Source: Novosphingobium subterraneum (GTDB lineage: Bacteria; Pseudomonadota; Alphaproteobacteria; Sphingomonadales; Sphingomonadaceae). From it: a stretch of 64,000 nt of DNA. Each line of letters opens with the position of its first letter. The first letter of the stretch is position 1. Both the position numbers and the translations under genes were made by a program. The notes under the pieces were generated by a model. It did not search any database and was not told the DNA's origin. It worked only from the letters and a program-made list of their open reading frames with translations. The DNA lies in the NCBI RefSeq assembly GCF_000807925.1, contig NZ_JRVC01000012.1:94711-158710 (forward strand), read 5' to 3'. Shown here in pieces: positions 1-9,482 of the stretch.

Positions 1-856
1 CCTTGGCGCCCTGCTTTACCGTGGTGATCGTGTCACCCACGCGGGCCTGCGCCACTTCCTTGATCTGCGCGGTGATGAAGCCGATCTCGCCCGGACCCAG
101 TTCGTCGAGCGTCTCGATCTTTGGCCGCATGCAGCCGACGCGGTCGATCAGGTGTTCGGTCCCCCCGGCCATGAACTTGACCTGCAGGCCCTTCCTGATC
201 ACGCCATCGATCACGCGAACGAGGATGACGACGCCGAGGTACGGGTCGTACCACGAGTCCACCAGCATGGCCTTGAGCGGTGCGCTGCGATCGCCCTTCG
301 GCGGGGGAATGCGCTCGACCACGGAGTCCAGCACTTCCTCGATGCCGATGCCCGACTTTGCGCTGGTCATCACGGCGTTGCTGGCGTCGAGGCCGATCAC
401 GTCCTCGATCTCGGCCTTGACCTTTTCGGGCTCGGCGGCGGGCAAGTCGATCTTGTTGATCACCGGCACGATCTCGTGATCGTGCTCGATCGACTGATAG
501 ACGTTGGCCAGCGTCTGCGCTTCCACGCCCTGCGCCGCGTCCACGACCAGCAGCGCGCCTTCACAGGCGGCAAGGCTGCGGCTGACTTCATAGGCAAAGT
601 CGACGTGGCCCGGCGTGTCCATCAGGTTGAGCTGATAGGTCTTTCCGTCCTTGGCCTTGTAATCAAGGCGCACGGTCTGCGCCTTGATCGTGATGCCGCG
701 CTCCTTCTCGATATCCATGTTGTCGAGCACCTGCTCAGACATCTCACGCTCGGAAAGGCCCCCGGTGTACTGGATAAGACGATCCGCCAGCGTCGACTTG
801 CCGTGGTCGATATGGGCGATGATGGAGAAATTGCGGATCAGCGAAAGGTCGGTCAT
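1..856 (-). CDS. lepA: Elongation factor 4 (LepA), N-terminal part, cut by window edge
   Basis: Ribosome-associated translational GTPase that back-translocates or remodels stalled ribosomes. The visible 285 residues start [10 protein letters not shown] and carry the GTPase motifs in order: P-loop AHIDHGKST (residues 14-22), ERGITIKAQ switch I (about 52-60), DTPGH (80-84) and NKID (134-137), then the beginning of domain II. LepA is usually about 600 residues, so roughly half lies beyond position 1. The [12 protein letters not shown] and [11 protein letters not shown] context separates it from EF-G and from TypA, which is also present in this window. The gene is divergent from the porin that follows. 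Confidence 0.95.
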   Translation of the reverse strand, partial: MTDLSLIRNFSIIAHIDHGKSTLADRLIQYTGGLSEREMSEQVLDNMDIEKERGITIKAQTVRLDYKAKDGKTYQLNLMDTPGHVDFAYEVSRSLAACEGALLVVDAAQGVEAQTLANVYQSIEHDHEIVPVINKIDLPAAEPEKVKAEIEDVIGLDASNAVMTSAKSGIGIEEVLDSVVERIPPPKGDRSAPLKAMLVDSWYDPYLGVVILVRVIDGVIRKGLQVKFMAGGTEHLIDRVGCMRPKIETLDELGPGEIGFITAQIKEVAQARVGDTITTVKQGAK

Positions 857-1152
857 GTCGGTCTTTGAATGAAAGCGGTGCGGTGCGCACCGGAGCGCCG
901 TTAGCAGGTGTGATCCAGCGAGTCACGATGGCCCGAGTCTGCATCGGTGAAAGCCCCGAGACGCGATTCTTTTCAGATGTGCGTCAGTTTCTCGACATCG
1001 GACACAAAGCCGAAATATTATTTTTCCATTGAAAATCATATGGATAAATCGAATTCTACGAAGCGGAATCTGCCATTGCGTCAACTGGCTGTCACAAACT
1101 CGTCATTTTCAGCGCCTAGCGGCACCGGCAACACAGCGAACGGAGAAGCAAA
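857..1152. other. Divergent intergenic region lepA / porin
   Basis: About 300 bases without a supported gene. The part nearest the porin (about 1010-1110) is noticeably AT-richer than its surroundings, as expected for a promoter, and holds the PHO-box-like repeat listed separately. Short frames here have no recognisable domain. Confidence 0.6.
1089..1106 (+). promoter_or_regulatory. Possible PHO box upstream of the porin
   Basis: CTGTCAC (1089-1095) is followed by four bases and TCGTCAT (1100-1106). That is two imperfect heptamers in the 11-bp direct-repeat spacing of PhoB boxes (consensus half-site CTGTCAT). The first half matches 6 of 7 positions and the second 5 of 7. It ends 46 bases before the porin start. 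The link to phosphate is strengthened by the gene being an OprP/OprO-type porin, but the match is imperfect. Confidence 0.4.
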
Positions 1153-2601
1153 GTGTCGGCAAGCAAGGCGTTCAAGGCGGCGTTGGCAGCAACCGTCTTC
1201 CTGTCTGCGCCGCAGATCGCGGCAGCGGCCGAAGATCAGGACGCAAAGATCGCCGATCTTCAGCGCCAGGTCGATGAACTGAAGGCCATCGTCAAGGCAA
1301 TGCAGGCGGCCCAGGCGGCTCCGCAGATCGCGGCCGCGCCGGCCACCACCACGCCTCTTGCCCCGGCGGCGCCTGTTGCGACCAATCCTGCTGCGACGGC
1401 GCCGACGGCCACGCCAGTTGCCTTGGCCAGCGCCGCACCGGTTGAGAAGAAGAAGAAGGCCTGGCACGAGAAGCTGATGATCCGGGGCTACACCCAGATG
1501 CGCCTAAACGAGATCGTCAGCGGGCCGAAGAACGCGCCTGCAGGAGTATCAAGGCTGCGCTCGGTGCAGGACAGCGGGATCAGCGAGAATGGGAACTTCA
1601 CGCTGCGCCGTGCTCGCCTTGTCGTGCAGGGTGACATCTCCGACCGCGTCTCGCTCTATATGCAAGGCGATATGGCGGCTGCGGTCAGCAACCAGTCGGC
1701 AAATGAATCGCGCCAGCATTTCTTTCAGATGCGCGATGCCTATGCAGACGTGTTCCTCGACAAGGCTAAGACATTGAAGGTGCGTCTCGGCCAGTCGAAG
1801 GTGCCCTATGGCTGGGAGAACCTCCAGAGCTCCTCGAACCGTGTGCCGCTGGATCGTACCGATGCGATCAACGCGCCCGTTCCCGGTGAACGCGATCTTG
1901 GCGCCGTCCTCTATTACACCCCGCCGAAGATCCAGAAGATCTGGGACGAGCTTACCCAGGATGGCCAGAAGCTGTTTGGCAATTACGGTGCCTTCGCCAT
2001 TGCCGCGTACAACGGCCAGGGCATCAACAAGGTTGAACGCAACGGCGGTCTGATGACGGTCGCCATGGCGACGGTGCCGTTCCGGCTCGACGGCATCGGC
2101 CTCGACGGCCAGGTCGCGGAATTCGGCGTAACCGCAATGCGCAACCAGTTCCGACCCGAAGTCCGCACGGGCGGCGTCTCGACGATCTCCTATGACGACA
2201 ACCACGTGAACTTCCACGGCATGATCTATCCCAAGCCCTTTGGCATCCAGGCCGAATGGACCTTCGGGACGGCACCGCAATGGGACCGCACGCTTGGCGC
2301 CATCCGTTCGCAGCGGGCGTCTGGCGGCTATGTCATGGCCATGTACCGCATGCCGGAAACCCCGATCGGCCAGCTCATTCCGTTTGCGCGCTGGCAGAAG
2401 TATCGCGGCGGCTGGAAGAGCGCGATCAACGCGCCACGGCTCGAAACGGACGAGTACGAGGTGGGCGTCGAGTGGCTCCCGTTGAAGGAACTGGAAGTCA
2501 CGCTCAACTATGCCAACGTCTCGCGTACCGAAGCAGACGAGAGACGGACCGGGCAGGCCAAGGGCGATGTCATCCGCGCGCAGGTGCAGTGGAACTATTG
2601 A
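1153..2601 (+). CDS. Phosphate-selective porin O/P-like outer membrane protein
   Basis: Predicted outer-membrane porin of the OprP/OprO type for passive entry of anions such as phosphate or polyphosphate. The start is GTG at 1153 with GGAGAA about six bases upstream. Residues 1-25 form a signal peptide ending in AAAA. Residues 27-50 are a heptad-rich segment (IADLQRQVDELKAIV), probably the trimerising coiled coil common in this family. An Ala/Pro/Thr-rich linker follows, then a beta-barrel domain from about residue 97 to the aromatic C-terminus (VQWNY) typical of BAM substrates. Length 482 residues fits. Other OprP-domain proteins carry other solutes, so phosphate specificity is inference. 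Confidence 0.8.
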   Translation: MSASKAFKAALAATVFLSAPQIAAAAEDQDAKIADLQRQVDELKAIVKAMQAAQAAPQIAAAPATTTPLAPAAPVATNPAATAPTATPVALASAAPVEKKKKAWHEKLMIRGYTQMRLNEIVSGPKNAPAGVSRLRSVQDSGISENGNFTLRRARLVVQGDISDRVSLYMQGDMAAAVSNQSANESRQHFFQMRDAYADVFLDKAKTLKVRLGQSKVPYGWENLQSSSNRVPLDRTDAINAPVPGERDLGAVLYYTPPKIQKIWDELTQDGQKLFGNYGAFAIAAYNGQGINKVERNGGLMTVAMATVPFRLDGIGLDGQVAEFGVTAMRNQFRPEVRTGGVSTISYDDNHVNFHGMIYPKPFGIQAEWTFGTAPQWDRTLGAIRSQRASGGYVMAMYRMPETPIGQLIPFARWQKYRGGWKSAINAPRLETDEYEVGVEWLPLKELEVTLNYANVSRTEADERRTGQAKGDVIRAQVQWNY

Positions 2602-2617
2602 TCATGTGGGCCTGAAT

Positions 2618-2638
2618 GGTGCCGGTCGGTCCGGCACC
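2618..2638 (+). terminator. Hairpin after porin gene
   Basis: Perfect 8-bp stem GGTGCCGG / CCGGCACC with a five-base loop, 17 bases after the porin stop. It is not followed by a T-run, so it may be a weak or Rho-assisted terminator or an mRNA-stabilising 3' end. Confidence 0.4.
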
Positions 2639-2815
2639 GCGAAAATGCCTGTCCTTGGGCGTCCGCTTATCGCAGGCAAGAGGCGGATCGTCGCTTGCCG
2701 CGGTGATGCCGTGCCTGTTCATCCGACGTTGTGGATCGTGTCGCAAGGATCGCCGTTGTCGCAGCAAATCGGATCAACCGAACTGCAAGCATCGTTTCGA
2801 CTACGGGAGCATCCC

Positions 2816-3190
2816 ATGAGAAAGACCATTCTGGCCGCAACCCTGGCAGCCATCGCTCTTCCCGCCGCACCGGCGCTGGCAGATCCCCCGCACTGGGCTC
2901 CCGCCCACGGTCACCGGGCAAAGCACGACCGCATCTATGACAGCCGTGGCCGCTACCTTGAGCCGCGTCGCATCAGCAGCCGCGATACCGTGTGGCGCGG
3001 TCGTGACGGACGCTACTACTGCCGTCGCAACAACGGCACGACCGGGCTGATCATCGGCGCTGCAGGCGGCGCGCTGCTGGGCCGCACCATTGATACCCGG
3101 GGCGATCGCGCTCTGGGTACGATCCTCGGCGCAGCGGGCGGCGCACTGCTCGGGCGCGAGATCGAACGGAGCGGTGGTCGCTGCCGTTAA
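2816..3190 (+). CDS. Exported glycine-zipper (2TM, 17 kDa antigen-like) protein
   Basis: Small exported protein of 124 residues. MRKTILAATLAAIALPAAPALA is a clear signal peptide (cut near residue 22). The middle is basic and Tyr-rich. The C-terminal third holds two glycine-zipper repeats, IIGAAGGALLGRTID and ILGAAGGALLGREIE, the arrangement of glycine-zipper 2TM / rickettsial 17-kDa surface antigen domains, which associate with the cell envelope. GGGAG lies six bases before ATG 2816. No catalytic residues are seen; the role is probably structural. Two other exported proteins with a glycine-rich hydrophobic segment lie at 34346-35609. Confidence 0.75.
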   Translation: MRKTILAATLAAIALPAAPALADPPHWAPAHGHRAKHDRIYDSRGRYLEPRRISSRDTVWRGRDGRYYCRRNNGTTGLIIGAAGGALLGRTIDTRGDRALGTILGAAGGALLGREIERSGGRCR

Positions 3191-3213
3191 GCGATTTTCA
3201 GCTTCATGCATCG

Positions 3214-3239
3214 GGGCGGCTCGCAAGGGCCGCCCTTTT
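3214..3239 (+). terminator. Intrinsic terminator of the glycine-zipper gene
   Basis: GGGCGGC (3214-3220) pairs with GCCGCCC (3229-3235), followed by TTTT. It sits between two convergent genes, 23 bases after the + strand stop and just before the 3' end of the minus-strand peptidase gene. Confidence 0.8.
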
Positions 3240-3240
3240 G

Positions 3241-5289
3241 CTATTTGCGCGCCAGTTCCTTGACCAGCGCGGGCGCAGGGTAGATCACGTCCAACGCATG
3301 CTGGATCGCTGCGGTGCTGACGACGACGGTCCGGTTGACTTCACCTTGATAGCCGTAGTTGCCGCCGATCGAATGGATATTACCGTCGAACGCCGCGCCG
3401 ATCACGCTGCCGTCGCGGTCGATTACCGGCGATCCCGAATTGCCACCGATGATGTCGTTGGTCGTGACGAAATCGAACGGCAAGGACTTGTCGATCTTCG
3501 CCTCGTTCGCCGCAAATGCACTGGCCAGATCGAACGGTTCGGCACCGGTCGCCCGGTCGAAGGCACCTCCGATGGTGGTGACCGGCGCAACGTCCTGCCC
3601 GCGCTCCTTCCAGCCCTCGACCTTCCCATAGCTGATGCGCAGCGTGAACGTGGCGTCGGGATAGACACTGTTGCCATAGGCCATGAACCGCGCATCGGCG
3701 AGCCGGGCTCCTGCTTCGGCCAGAGGTCCGGCATAGCGTTCGTCCACCAGCTTCTTCAGTTCCCGCTCTCGGGCGTCGATCTTGCGGGCATAGACGATCA
3801 TCGGGTCGGATGACGCCTCGATAGCCTTGCGGCCGCCTTCCCACAGCGCCTTGCGAACCGCCGGATCGGCCAGCGTCGTCCCGCCAACCAGTCGCTCGGC
3901 CAAAGCCTCCGGCGACTCCTTACCCAGCAACAGCCGGGTGTCAGCATCGTCGGCACCAAGATACTCGCGCGCCTTCGACAGGCTCCATGCCAGTTCCAGC
4001 TGCTCCATCCACGGATAGACCGGTGCATCGTCGAGCAGCGTCTTGGCCGTGAGTTCGAGGCTGGAATCGCGGAATTCCGGCAGGCGCTCGGCATTGGGCT
4101 TTTCCCGCTCTGCCGCGCCCTGCACCAGCTTCATGGCCTGATCCATCAATGCGGAGTGCGGCACGATGAAGCGCCACGGCACATAGATGTCGCGATAGGA
4201 CTGGACTGCCTTCGCCGTGTCCGTCCAGGGATCGCCGATCCCCGGTTTGCCCTTGGTCTTCGCCTTCAGGTCCGCCTCGGCATCGCCAAGCATCTTGAGG
4301 AATGCCGGATCGTTCAACGCCTTCTGCCGCCCGATATAGACCTTGAGGCTGTTCTCGATCCCGAACAGTTCGTCAGCGCCCTCGCGCTTCTGCTGCGGGC
4401 TCTTGTCCATTGCCGCAATAAGGCGCCCGCGCAGTTCGGACAGGATGGTCGTTGTCAGCGGAAGTCCGACTTCGCGCTGGAAGGCGATCTGGTCAGTGGT
4501 GAAAAGCCTCTGCGTTGCCCCCGGATTGCCAACCACGAACGTCGCTTCGCCTACCTTCGGCCCGCGAGAGTTCCATGAGAGATGGGCAGGAGTTGGAACC
4601 GGTTTGCCATTCTCGTAGGCCCGCAGGAACGCGGCATCGAGCGCATAGCGCGGGTAGTTGAAGTTGTCCGGATCGCCCCCGAAGAACGCCGCCTGAAACT
4701 GTGGCGCCCAGGCCAGGCGCACGTCGGAATACTTTCGATAGGTATAGAGCTTGTACTGGCCGCCGCCGAACAGCGTTACAACCTCGCATCGCGTGGTCTT
4801 GCCGTCCTTGCACCCGTCTTTCTCGATCCGTGCAACTTCGGCATCGCGCGCCTTGACCAGCGCTTCGCCGGTGGAATTGCCGATCGCCGCCTTGACCCGT
4901 GCGGTCACGTCGGAAATTGCGGTCACGACCTCGGCCTGCTGGCCGGGGCACTTGAGTTCGTCTTCGCGCCGGGTGGGCACGAAGCCGTCCTTCAGAAGAT
5001 CACGCTGGTCGGTCGAGTTGTCCTGCGCGCATTCGACGACGCAATGGTGGTTCGTAAGGATCAGCCCTTCGGACGAGACGAAGCTGGCCGAACAGCCGCC
5101 GGTCAGGCGCACTGCTGCTGCCTGCACGCGGGCCAGCCACTTCGCATCGGGTGCCCACCCGTAGTCCTTCTGCATCCTGGCCGTCGGGAATGCATCGAAA
5201 GTCCACATGCCCTCGTCAGCCAGAGCCTGCGCAGAATGGAATGACAACGACAGCAGCGCGGCGGAAGCGGCAAGACGGAATTTGGCCAT
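3241..5289 (-). CDS. S46 family dipeptidyl peptidase (DPP7/DPP11-like)
   Basis: Periplasmic serine exopeptidase removing dipeptides from the N-terminus of oligopeptides. Residues 1-24 are a signal peptide (SAQALA). The chymotrypsin-like double beta-barrel motifs are visible: LTNHHC with the catalytic His at 81-82, and GGNSGSPV with nucleophile Ser618. DEGMWTFDAFP just after the signal peptide is typical of S46 enzymes. Length 682 is close to the family's about 700. Whether it prefers hydrophobic (DPP7) or acidic (DPP11) residues cannot be judged by eye. Many sphingomonads carry such peptidases as part of peptide scavenging, which fits the tandem S9 peptidases at 35740-40166. Confidence 0.9.
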   Translation of the reverse strand: MAKFRLAASAALLSLSFHSAQALADEGMWTFDAFPTARMQKDYGWAPDAKWLARVQAAAVRLTGGCSASFVSSEGLILTNHHCVVECAQDNSTDQRDLLKDGFVPTRREDELKCPGQQAEVVTAISDVTARVKAAIGNSTGEALVKARDAEVARIEKDGCKDGKTTRCEVVTLFGGGQYKLYTYRKYSDVRLAWAPQFQAAFFGGDPDNFNYPRYALDAAFLRAYENGKPVPTPAHLSWNSRGPKVGEATFVVGNPGATQRLFTTDQIAFQREVGLPLTTTILSELRGRLIAAMDKSPQQKREGADELFGIENSLKVYIGRQKALNDPAFLKMLGDAEADLKAKTKGKPGIGDPWTDTAKAVQSYRDIYVPWRFIVPHSALMDQAMKLVQGAAEREKPNAERLPEFRDSSLELTAKTLLDDAPVYPWMEQLELAWSLSKAREYLGADDADTRLLLGKESPEALAERLVGGTTLADPAVRKALWEGGRKAIEASSDPMIVYARKIDARERELKKLVDERYAGPLAEAGARLADARFMAYGNSVYPDATFTLRISYGKVEGWKERGQDVAPVTTIGGAFDRATGAEPFDLASAFAANEAKIDKSLPFDFVTTNDIIGGNSGSPVIDRDGSVIGAAFDGNIHSIGGNYGYQGEVNRTVVVSTAAIQHALDVIYPAPALVKELARK

Positions 5290-5426
5290 GGCACCCGGTC
5301 CTGAAAGTTACAATTGCAATCGCATTAACCATCGCACGACATGGACGGATTTTAAAGTGACAATGTTACATGCAATCTTCGTCAATAAATCCTTGCGACA
5401 GGATCGGCTTCGCATAACCTGTGGGC

Positions 5427-6701
5427 ATGTGGCTGCTAGACCAGATGCTCAAGAGGCTGATCCGCAAGGGTAAGCTTGTCGTAATCGATCACGATGGCAA
5501 GGAGTACGCCTACGGCGAGCCAACCGCCCCGCCCCTGAAGATCCGATTCACGGACAAGGGCGCGGCCATGCATGTCGCCAAGGACCCGCGAGTCGGCGCG
5601 GGCGAAGCGTACATGGACGGACGCATGGTCATCGAACCACCGCATGACGTGCGTGATTTCGTCCTGTTCGTCATGGGCAATGCCAGCAACGCGGGCGGCA
5701 TCGACCGCAAGGGTCCGGTCCGCAAGGCGCTGTCCAGGGTCGTCTCGCGCATCGACCAGATCAACCAGCGGGCGCAGGCCTCGAAGAACGTCGTTCACCA
5801 CTACGACCTGACCCGCCAGTTTTACGAGCTGTTCCTCGACGAGGACCGGCAATACACCATGGCCTACTTCCGCGATCCTCAGAACACGCTGGAGCGCGCT
5901 CAGGTCGACAAGAAGGCGCTGATCGCCTCCAAGCTCCGGCTGGTGCCGGGGCAGAGTTCAGGGATGCGCGTGCTGGACATCGGCTGCGGCTGGGGCGGTC
6001 TTGCGCTCTATCTCAACCGCCACTTCGGCTGCGAAGTGCTTGGCGTAAGCCTTGCGCCCGATCAGGTGAAATTCGCGCAGGAGCGCGCCGAAGAAGCTGG
6101 CGTCGCCGACAAGGTCAAGTTCCAGCTGATCGACTATCGCGATGTGCAAGGCCAGTTCGACCGCATCACCAGCGTCGGCATGATCGAGCACGTCGGCGCA
6201 CCCAACTTTGGCGAATACTTCGCGAAGACGAACGAGCTGCTCGATCCCGATGGGATCATGCTGACCCACACGATCGGCCGCAAGGGCGCGCCCGGCACGA
6301 CCGACAAGTGGACGCGCAAGTACATCTTCCCCGGCGGCTACATCCCGGCGATGAGCGAACTGGTCTCGGCGCTGGAGAGGACCGGCTGGGAAGTGGGCGA
6401 CATCGAAGTCCTGCGCTACCACTATGCCTACACGCTCGCCGAATGGTACCGTCGTGCCACGATGCACCGGGACGAAATCGTCGCGCTGTATGACGAGCGC
6501 CTGTTCCGCATGTGGCAGTTCTACCTTGCCGGAGCCGAGCAGAGCTTCCGCCACGGCGGCATGGTCAACTTCCACATCCAGAGCGTGAAGCGTCGCAGCG
6601 CCCTGCCCATGACCCGCGACTACATGCAGCAGGAATGGGCGCGGCTGTCAGCTCTGGACGAGGCGCCGGAGTGGCATCTGGAGCGCAAGGCGGCGGAGTG
6701 A
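5427..6701 (+). CDS. Cyclopropane-fatty-acyl-phospholipid synthase-like methyltransferase
   Basis: SAM-dependent enzyme of the CFA synthase family, expected to methylenate or methylate unsaturated acyl chains of membrane phospholipids at the inner membrane. After an N-terminal lipid-binding domain (about 1-130) comes the Rossmann core with SAM motif VLDIGCGWGG and the family motif ITSVGMIEHVG; the bicarbonate-site region lies towards the C-terminus. Length 424 is normal. An in-frame GTG two codons upstream (5421) is an alternative start. The upstream 130 bases are AT-rich and shared with the divergent S46 gene. Some family members act on other lipids, so the substrate is inferred. Confidence 0.88.
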   Translation: MWLLDQMLKRLIRKGKLVVIDHDGKEYAYGEPTAPPLKIRFTDKGAAMHVAKDPRVGAGEAYMDGRMVIEPPHDVRDFVLFVMGNASNAGGIDRKGPVRKALSRVVSRIDQINQRAQASKNVVHHYDLTRQFYELFLDEDRQYTMAYFRDPQNTLERAQVDKKALIASKLRLVPGQSSGMRVLDIGCGWGGLALYLNRHFGCEVLGVSLAPDQVKFAQERAEEAGVADKVKFQLIDYRDVQGQFDRITSVGMIEHVGAPNFGEYFAKTNELLDPDGIMLTHTIGRKGAPGTTDKWTRKYIFPGGYIPAMSELVSALERTGWEVGDIEVLRYHYAYTLAEWYRRATMHRDEIVALYDERLFRMWQFYLAGAEQSFRHGGMVNFHIQSVKRRSALPMTRDYMQQEWARLSALDEAPEWHLERKAAE

Positions 6702-6754
6702 CTTTTCGGCCCCTTACGTAGCCATGGGATAATGGCGCCGCCCGCAGGATCGGC

Positions 6755-7840
6755 TCACACCGATGGGGCGGTGCCTGCGCGTCCCCTCGCAACCCTTGCT
6801 CCGGCCGCAATACCAGGCTTTTCGATTGCCGCGTACGTGGCCAGTGAGCCGAGATAGGTAAGGACGATCGTGCCCACCGCGATGGCAGCTTGCGCCAGCG
6901 TGCCAGCAAGCCCGAAAGCGGCACAGAGATAGGCGATGCCATAGAGCGGTATCATGTGAAGCAGATAAATCGAGTACGAGATATCGCCCATGTGGCTTGG
7001 AATTCGGGCACCAAGCAGCCGTGCTGGCAGGTGAAACACACTCTTGGTCGGCTGGCGCGAAGAGAAAACCACGGCAGCCCAGAGCAAGAGCGGGATGAGC
7101 TGCGCAAACCCGTCAACGGCAATGGCTCCGAGCGCGCAGATCAAACCGATGACAGCAGAGGCCCCGGACGCGCCGGGCTTAGTGGAGACGTGCGTGGCAA
7201 TGCCAATCGCAAACAGGAGGATCTTCGCACCGAGGAAAGCGCCCGTAAACAGCGGGGCGAGCGCAAGAAGGCCTCCTACAATGGCGGCAGCGACCAGCCA
7301 CCGCTGCCTTAACATGGCGCCAACGAGAAAGGGGGCCAAAAGGTAGAATTGCCATTCGAGCGAAATGCTCCAGGCCTGCCCCACGATCGTATAGGCCGGG
7401 TTGTCGGCAAAAGAGAGCGGGACCAGTCCCTGCAGCAGCGGTATGTGGATGAACAGGTGGGATGGCAGTGCCTTGATAGCTTGCTCCGCCAGGGCCATGC
7501 GATTGAGATTGGCATCCGTGGGCGGAAGACTGGCCCAAGCCTCGGCCTGAACCCCGAGAAGCAGTGTCGATATCGCCAGAACCGGAAGATACAGCGGGAA
7601 AAGTCGAAACGCCCGCCGGACGATATACGCCGGATAGGCTTCATCCTTGCGATCAATGAGCATGGCGATCACAAAGCCGGACAGGAGAATGAAGACATCG
7701 ACCGCCAGCGTGTTGCGATCGATCAGCGGCAGCTTCCATGCCAGGGCGAGAGAAACGTGCCCCGCCACCACCCACCACGCCATGATCCCGCGCAGTCCAT
7801 GGAAGGACTGAATTCTGCTGGTTTCGCCACTTTTGCCCAT
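6755..7840 (-). CDS. OafA/YrhL-type membrane acyltransferase (acyltransferase 3 family)
   Basis: Polytopic inner-membrane O-acyltransferase that would acetylate or acylate a surface polysaccharide or lipid. The diagnostic N-terminal motif SFHGLRGIMAWWVVAGH contains the conserved catalytic His. About ten hydrophobic segments follow, with the family's FILLSGFVIAMLID helix early and ISYSIYLLHMI near the end. I start at ATG 7840 (MGKSGETSRIQSFHGLRG), which puts the motif where the family has it. The frame continues upstream to a TTG at 8038, but that extension is Arg/Gly-rich and unlike the family. The gene is divergent from the aldehyde dehydrogenase. Confidence 0.85.
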   Translation of the reverse strand: MGKSGETSRIQSFHGLRGIMAWWVVAGHVSLALAWKLPLIDRNTLAVDVFILLSGFVIAMLIDRKDEAYPAYIVRRAFRLFPLYLPVLAISTLLLGVQAEAWASLPPTDANLNRMALAEQAIKALPSHLFIHIPLLQGLVPLSFADNPAYTIVGQAWSISLEWQFYLLAPFLVGAMLRQRWLVAAAIVGGLLALAPLFTGAFLGAKILLFAIGIATHVSTKPGASGASAVIGLICALGAIAVDGFAQLIPLLLWAAVVFSSRQPTKSVFHLPARLLGARIPSHMGDISYSIYLLHMIPLYGIAYLCAAFGLAGTLAQAAIAVGTIVLTYLGSLATYAAIEKPGIAAGARVARGRAGTAPSV

Positions 7841-8059
7841 ATCGGGGAGGTGTCGCACTCGAGACGGCGTGTCAACAGAGGCTTGAACCGGGCGCCCCCC
7901 TTCTTGGGCCTGCGCAGTGCGCGTACCGTCTCGGCTCCCACTTTCACTGCGTGGAAAGAAGGTGCCCACGACATGCTTGATCTTGGCGTTCGGCGATTGC
8001 CACCCGGCGACTAACTTGTTAGCCACACTAACGAACAAATCTCAGCAGGGTGCCTTTTG

Positions 8060-9403
8060 ATGACCGCTCCTACCGCCGCCGACCTTTCCGCCGACATCCA
8101 GCGCGTGTTCGCGCTCCAGCAAGCGCATATGTGGGAAGCCAAGGCCTCGAGCGCCGATGTGCGCAAGGAAAAGCTCGCGCGCCTCAAGGCTGCGGTCGAA
8201 GCCCATGCCGACGACATCGTGGCAGCCGTGCTGGAGGACACCCGCAAGCCGGTGGGTGAAATCCGCGTTACCGAAGTGCTCAACGTCACCGCCAACATCC
8301 AGCGCAACATCGACAATCTCGATGAGTGGATGAAGCCGACGGAAGTCCAGACCTCGCTCAACCCGGCAGACCGCGCCCAGATCGCCTATGAAGCGCGGGG
8401 CGTCTGCCTCATCCTCGGGCCGTGGAACTTCCCGCTCGGTCTTGCGCTCGGGCCGGTCGCCGCTGCGATTGCGGCGGGCAACACCTGCATCGTCAAGCTT
8501 ACCGACCTGTGCCCTGCCACCGCGAAGATCGCTGCGGTGATCATCAAGGAGGCCTTCGACGAGAAGGACGTCGCCCTGTTCGAAGGCGATGTTTCCGTGG
8601 CAACTGCGCTGCTGGACCTGCCCTTCCACCACATCTTCTTCACCGGAAGCCCGCGCGTCGGCAAGATCGTGATGGCGGCAGCGGCCAAGCACCTCACCAG
8701 CGTGACGCTGGAGCTTGGCGGCAAGTCTCCGGTGATCGTCGACGACAGCGCCGATATCGACCAGATTGCGGCACAACTTGCCGCTGCCAAGCAGTTCAAC
8801 GGCGGACAGGCCTGCATCAGCCCTGACTACGTGTTCGTGAAGGAAGACAAGAAGGCCGCGCTGGTCGAAGGCTTCCGCGCCAACGTCGCCAGGAACCTTT
8901 ATGACGAAAGCGGCGCGCTGAAGAAGGACAGCATCGCTCAGGTCGTCAACAAGGCAAACTTCGACCGGGTGAAGGCGATGTTCGACGACGCCGTTGCCAA
9001 GGGCGCAACCGTCGCCGTGGGCGGCACCTTCGACGCGGATGACCTCACCGTCCACCCAACGATGCTGACCGACGTCACCCCGCAGATGACGATCCTGCAG
9101 GACGAGATCTTTGCCCCGGTCATCCCGGTGATGACCTACGACACTCTCGACCAGGCCATCGGCTACATCGAGGCCCGCGACAAGCCGCTGGCGCTCTACG
9201 TCTACAGCAAGGACGAGGACAACATCGAGAAGGTCCTCGCCCGCACCTCTTCAGGCGGCGTCACCGTGAACGGGGTGTTCTCGCACTACCTTGAGAACAA
9301 CCTGCCGTTCGGCGGCGTCAACACCAGCGGCATGGGCAGCTATCACGGCTATTTCGGCTTCAAGTGCTTCAGCCACGAACGGGCGATCTACCGGCACATG
9401 TAA
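8060..9403 (+). CDS. Aldehyde dehydrogenase (coniferyl/fatty aldehyde type)
   Basis: NAD(P)-dependent oxidation of an aldehyde to the acid. The length of 447 residues, shorter than the usual about 490, and the motif order place it in the ALDH3-like / coniferyl-aldehyde dehydrogenase group. Key residues: Asn123 in GPWNFP, general base Glu218 in LELGGK, nucleophile Cys252 in GGQACISPDY. The C-terminus keeps the GVTVNGVFSHY and LPFGGVNTSGMG motifs. ATG 8060 has GCAGGG about ten bases upstream. Candidate substrates are long-chain or aromatic aldehydes; the neighbours do not decide. Confidence 0.92.
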   Translation: MTAPTAADLSADIQRVFALQQAHMWEAKASSADVRKEKLARLKAAVEAHADDIVAAVLEDTRKPVGEIRVTEVLNVTANIQRNIDNLDEWMKPTEVQTSLNPADRAQIAYEARGVCLILGPWNFPLGLALGPVAAAIAAGNTCIVKLTDLCPATAKIAAVIIKEAFDEKDVALFEGDVSVATALLDLPFHHIFFTGSPRVGKIVMAAAAKHLTSVTLELGGKSPVIVDDSADIDQIAAQLAAAKQFNGGQACISPDYVFVKEDKKAALVEGFRANVARNLYDESGALKKDSIAQVVNKANFDRVKAMFDDAVAKGATVAVGGTFDADDLTVHPTMLTDVTPQMTILQDEIFAPVIPVMTYDTLDQAIGYIEARDKPLALYVYSKDEDNIEKVLARTSSGGVTVNGVFSHYLENNLPFGGVNTSGMGSYHGYFGFKCFSHERAIYRHM

Positions 9404-9482
9404 GGCGCACTCTGCGTCGTTCGGCCTATTCCTGATCGCCCGGTGGCTTCCTAGCCTGTCTGAAACAGGCATGAGGGACGAC

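Noticed and set aside
7841..8038. N-terminal extension of the OafA-like gene from TTG 8038
   Set aside because: The extra residues do not resemble the family, and the catalytic motif sits at the normal distance from ATG 7840.
8042..9055. Antisense frame across the aldehyde dehydrogenase
   Set aside because: Mirror of the GC-biased codons of a strongly supported gene; no motifs of its own. Similar mirrors occur across most genes in this window.
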